Source: a bacterium (GTDB lineage: Bacteria > Verrucomicrobiota > Verrucomicrobiae > Opitutales > Opitutaceae). From it: a DNA stretch of 7,430 bases. The notes under the pieces were generated by a model. That model searched no databases. It was not told where the DNA came from and worked only from the letters and a program-made list of their open reading frames with translations. This document shows, piece by piece, positions 6,712 to 7,430 of the stretch. The DNA is taken from the NCBI GenBank assembly GCA_021780625.1, contig JAJXYI010000598.1, forward strand, positions 1 through 7,430, read 5' to 3'. Positions within the stretch are counted from its first letter, which is position 1. Every line of letters starts with the position of its first letter. The translations under genes and the position numbers were made by a program.

Positions 6712-7430
6712 TACAGGGAGCGAAAACGGGCGGGCGAGACTCCGTGCACCGATTTGAATACGCGCGAAAAATGGTACGGATCGGGATAGCCCGCTCGCTC
6801 CGCCACTTCTTTCACCAGACCGCCGGTTCGGATCAGGTCGAGCGCCGCCCGGTTCATTTTGCGCCGGATCAGGTAGCGGTACGGGCTCACCCCCTGGTAG
6901 CGGCGAAACAGGCGCGTGAGCGTCGAGCGGTCGATTCGAAGCGCTGCGAGCAGGTCCTCGAGCGAGACCATCGTTCCGCTCTGGTCGTCGATCCGGGCCT
7001 TGCACCGCAGAAAGGTTTCGCGCGAGCGGTTGACGAGGCCCGGACGCTCCCGCACCGCCTGCTCGAGCTTGAGCAGGAGCAGGTCGAGCACCGCCTGGCA
7101 TATCTGCCTGGCAAGCGCCGTGTGCTCGTGTCCCTCCCTCAACATCCATTCGAACAGTTCCCGGATTTCGATCGGATCCGCCACCTGCACGGTCGACCCA
7201 AAGGCCGGAGCGCAGGACTCCAGCCGGCGGGCTGCGTCCCGACCGCTCAGGCAAAGGAAATACTTCACCATCGTTGATCCCCGCGCCACCGCGATGCGGT
7301 GGGGCATGTCGAGCCCATATGCAAACAGCGTACCGGGCCCCAACGCGAGCGGGGCACCGCTCCCGAATGTCGCCTCGCCCAGGCCTTCCGCCACGTATTC
7401 GAGCGTGACGAACGGATAGGTCTGTCGCTG
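6696..7430 (-). CDS. AraC-family transcriptional regulator, N-terminus beyond the window
   Basis: Ligand-responsive DNA-binding regulator; 244 residues are visible and the frame stays open to the right edge. The first visible part is the cupin-like AraC ligand-binding domain: a GPGTLF turn followed by PHRI, about 40-60 residues from the edge. A helical linker follows. The C-terminal AraC DNA-binding domain has two helix-turn-helix units: VSLEDLLAALRIDRSTLTRLF (first) and LVKEVAERAGYPDPYHFSRVF (second), ending in the typical GVSPARFRSLY. A GTG at 7392-7394 could be taken as the start, but the 12 codons before it stay in frame and read as cupin strand (PFVTLEY before V-A-E-G), so that GTG is internal and the gene continues. 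It lies upstream of GH9 in the same direction with a 197-base gap, so regulation of GH9 in response to a sugar is a reasonable inference, not shown. Confidence 0.9.
   Translation of the reverse strand, partial: QRQTYPFVTLEYVAEGLGEATFGSGAPLALGPGTLFAYGLDMPHRIAVARGSTMVKYFLCLSGRDAARRLESCAPAFGSTVQVADPIEIRELFEWMLREGHEHTALARQICQAVLDLLLLKLEQAVRERPGLVNRSRETFLRCKARIDDQSGTMVSLEDLLAALRIDRSTLTRLFRRYQGVSPYRYLIRRKMNRAALDLIRTGGLVKEVAERAGYPDPYHFSRVFKSVHGVSPARFRSLYAGDR

Noticed and set aside
6499..7254. N-terminal extension of GH9 (802 codons in total)
   Set aside because: The added 252 residues overlap the AraC gene in another frame and are low-complexity. A clear signal peptide begins at ATG 6498.

Overview
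The window is high-GC bacterial DNA with strongly G/C-ending codons. It carries four confident protein genes in two convergent blocks. A secreted GH9 glycanase beside an AraC-type regulator, pyrimidine-rich intergenic repeats and weak ribosome binding sites suggest an environmental polysaccharide degrader. A Verrucomicrobiota (Opitutaceae-like) origin is a guess from style; no marker gene here proves it.

Layout. Positions 1-352 hold no gene that can be assigned with confidence: short purine and pyrimidine repeats, two small hairpins and the leader of the first gene. Positions 353-4746 (+) are a two-gene signalling operon joined by an ATGA overlap. The first gene is a 967-residue membrane hybrid histidine kinase (multi-pass N-terminal domain, extracytoplasmic Cache-like domain, HAMP, HisKA, HATPase, receiver). 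The second is a 497-residue soluble protein (receiver, PAS, HisKA, HATPase). Positions 4747-4845 form the convergent spacer, with a long imperfect stem-loop and a heptamer array. Positions 4846-6498 (-) encode a 550-residue exported GH9 endoglucanase-type enzyme with an N-terminal Ig-like domain. Positions 6499-6695 are its upstream region, with a small palindrome and hairpins. Positions 6696-7430 (-) encode an AraC-family regulator whose N-terminus lies beyond the right edge.

How the parts may work together. The two kinases look like a multi-step phosphorelay: membrane kinase, then its own receiver, then possibly the receiver and kinase of the second protein. Neither protein has a DNA-binding, GGDEF or other output domain, and no separate HPt protein is visible, so the final target must lie elsewhere. 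The AraC-type protein is the nearest candidate regulator of the GH9 gene, to which it is adjacent and co-oriented. I see no sequence evidence linking the two blocks functionally. I found no CRISPR array, tRNA, rRNA, insertion sequence or phage gene. The least explained items are the multi-pass sensor domain, the kinase pair without output, and the recurrent pyrimidine heptamers in three separate non-coding stretches.
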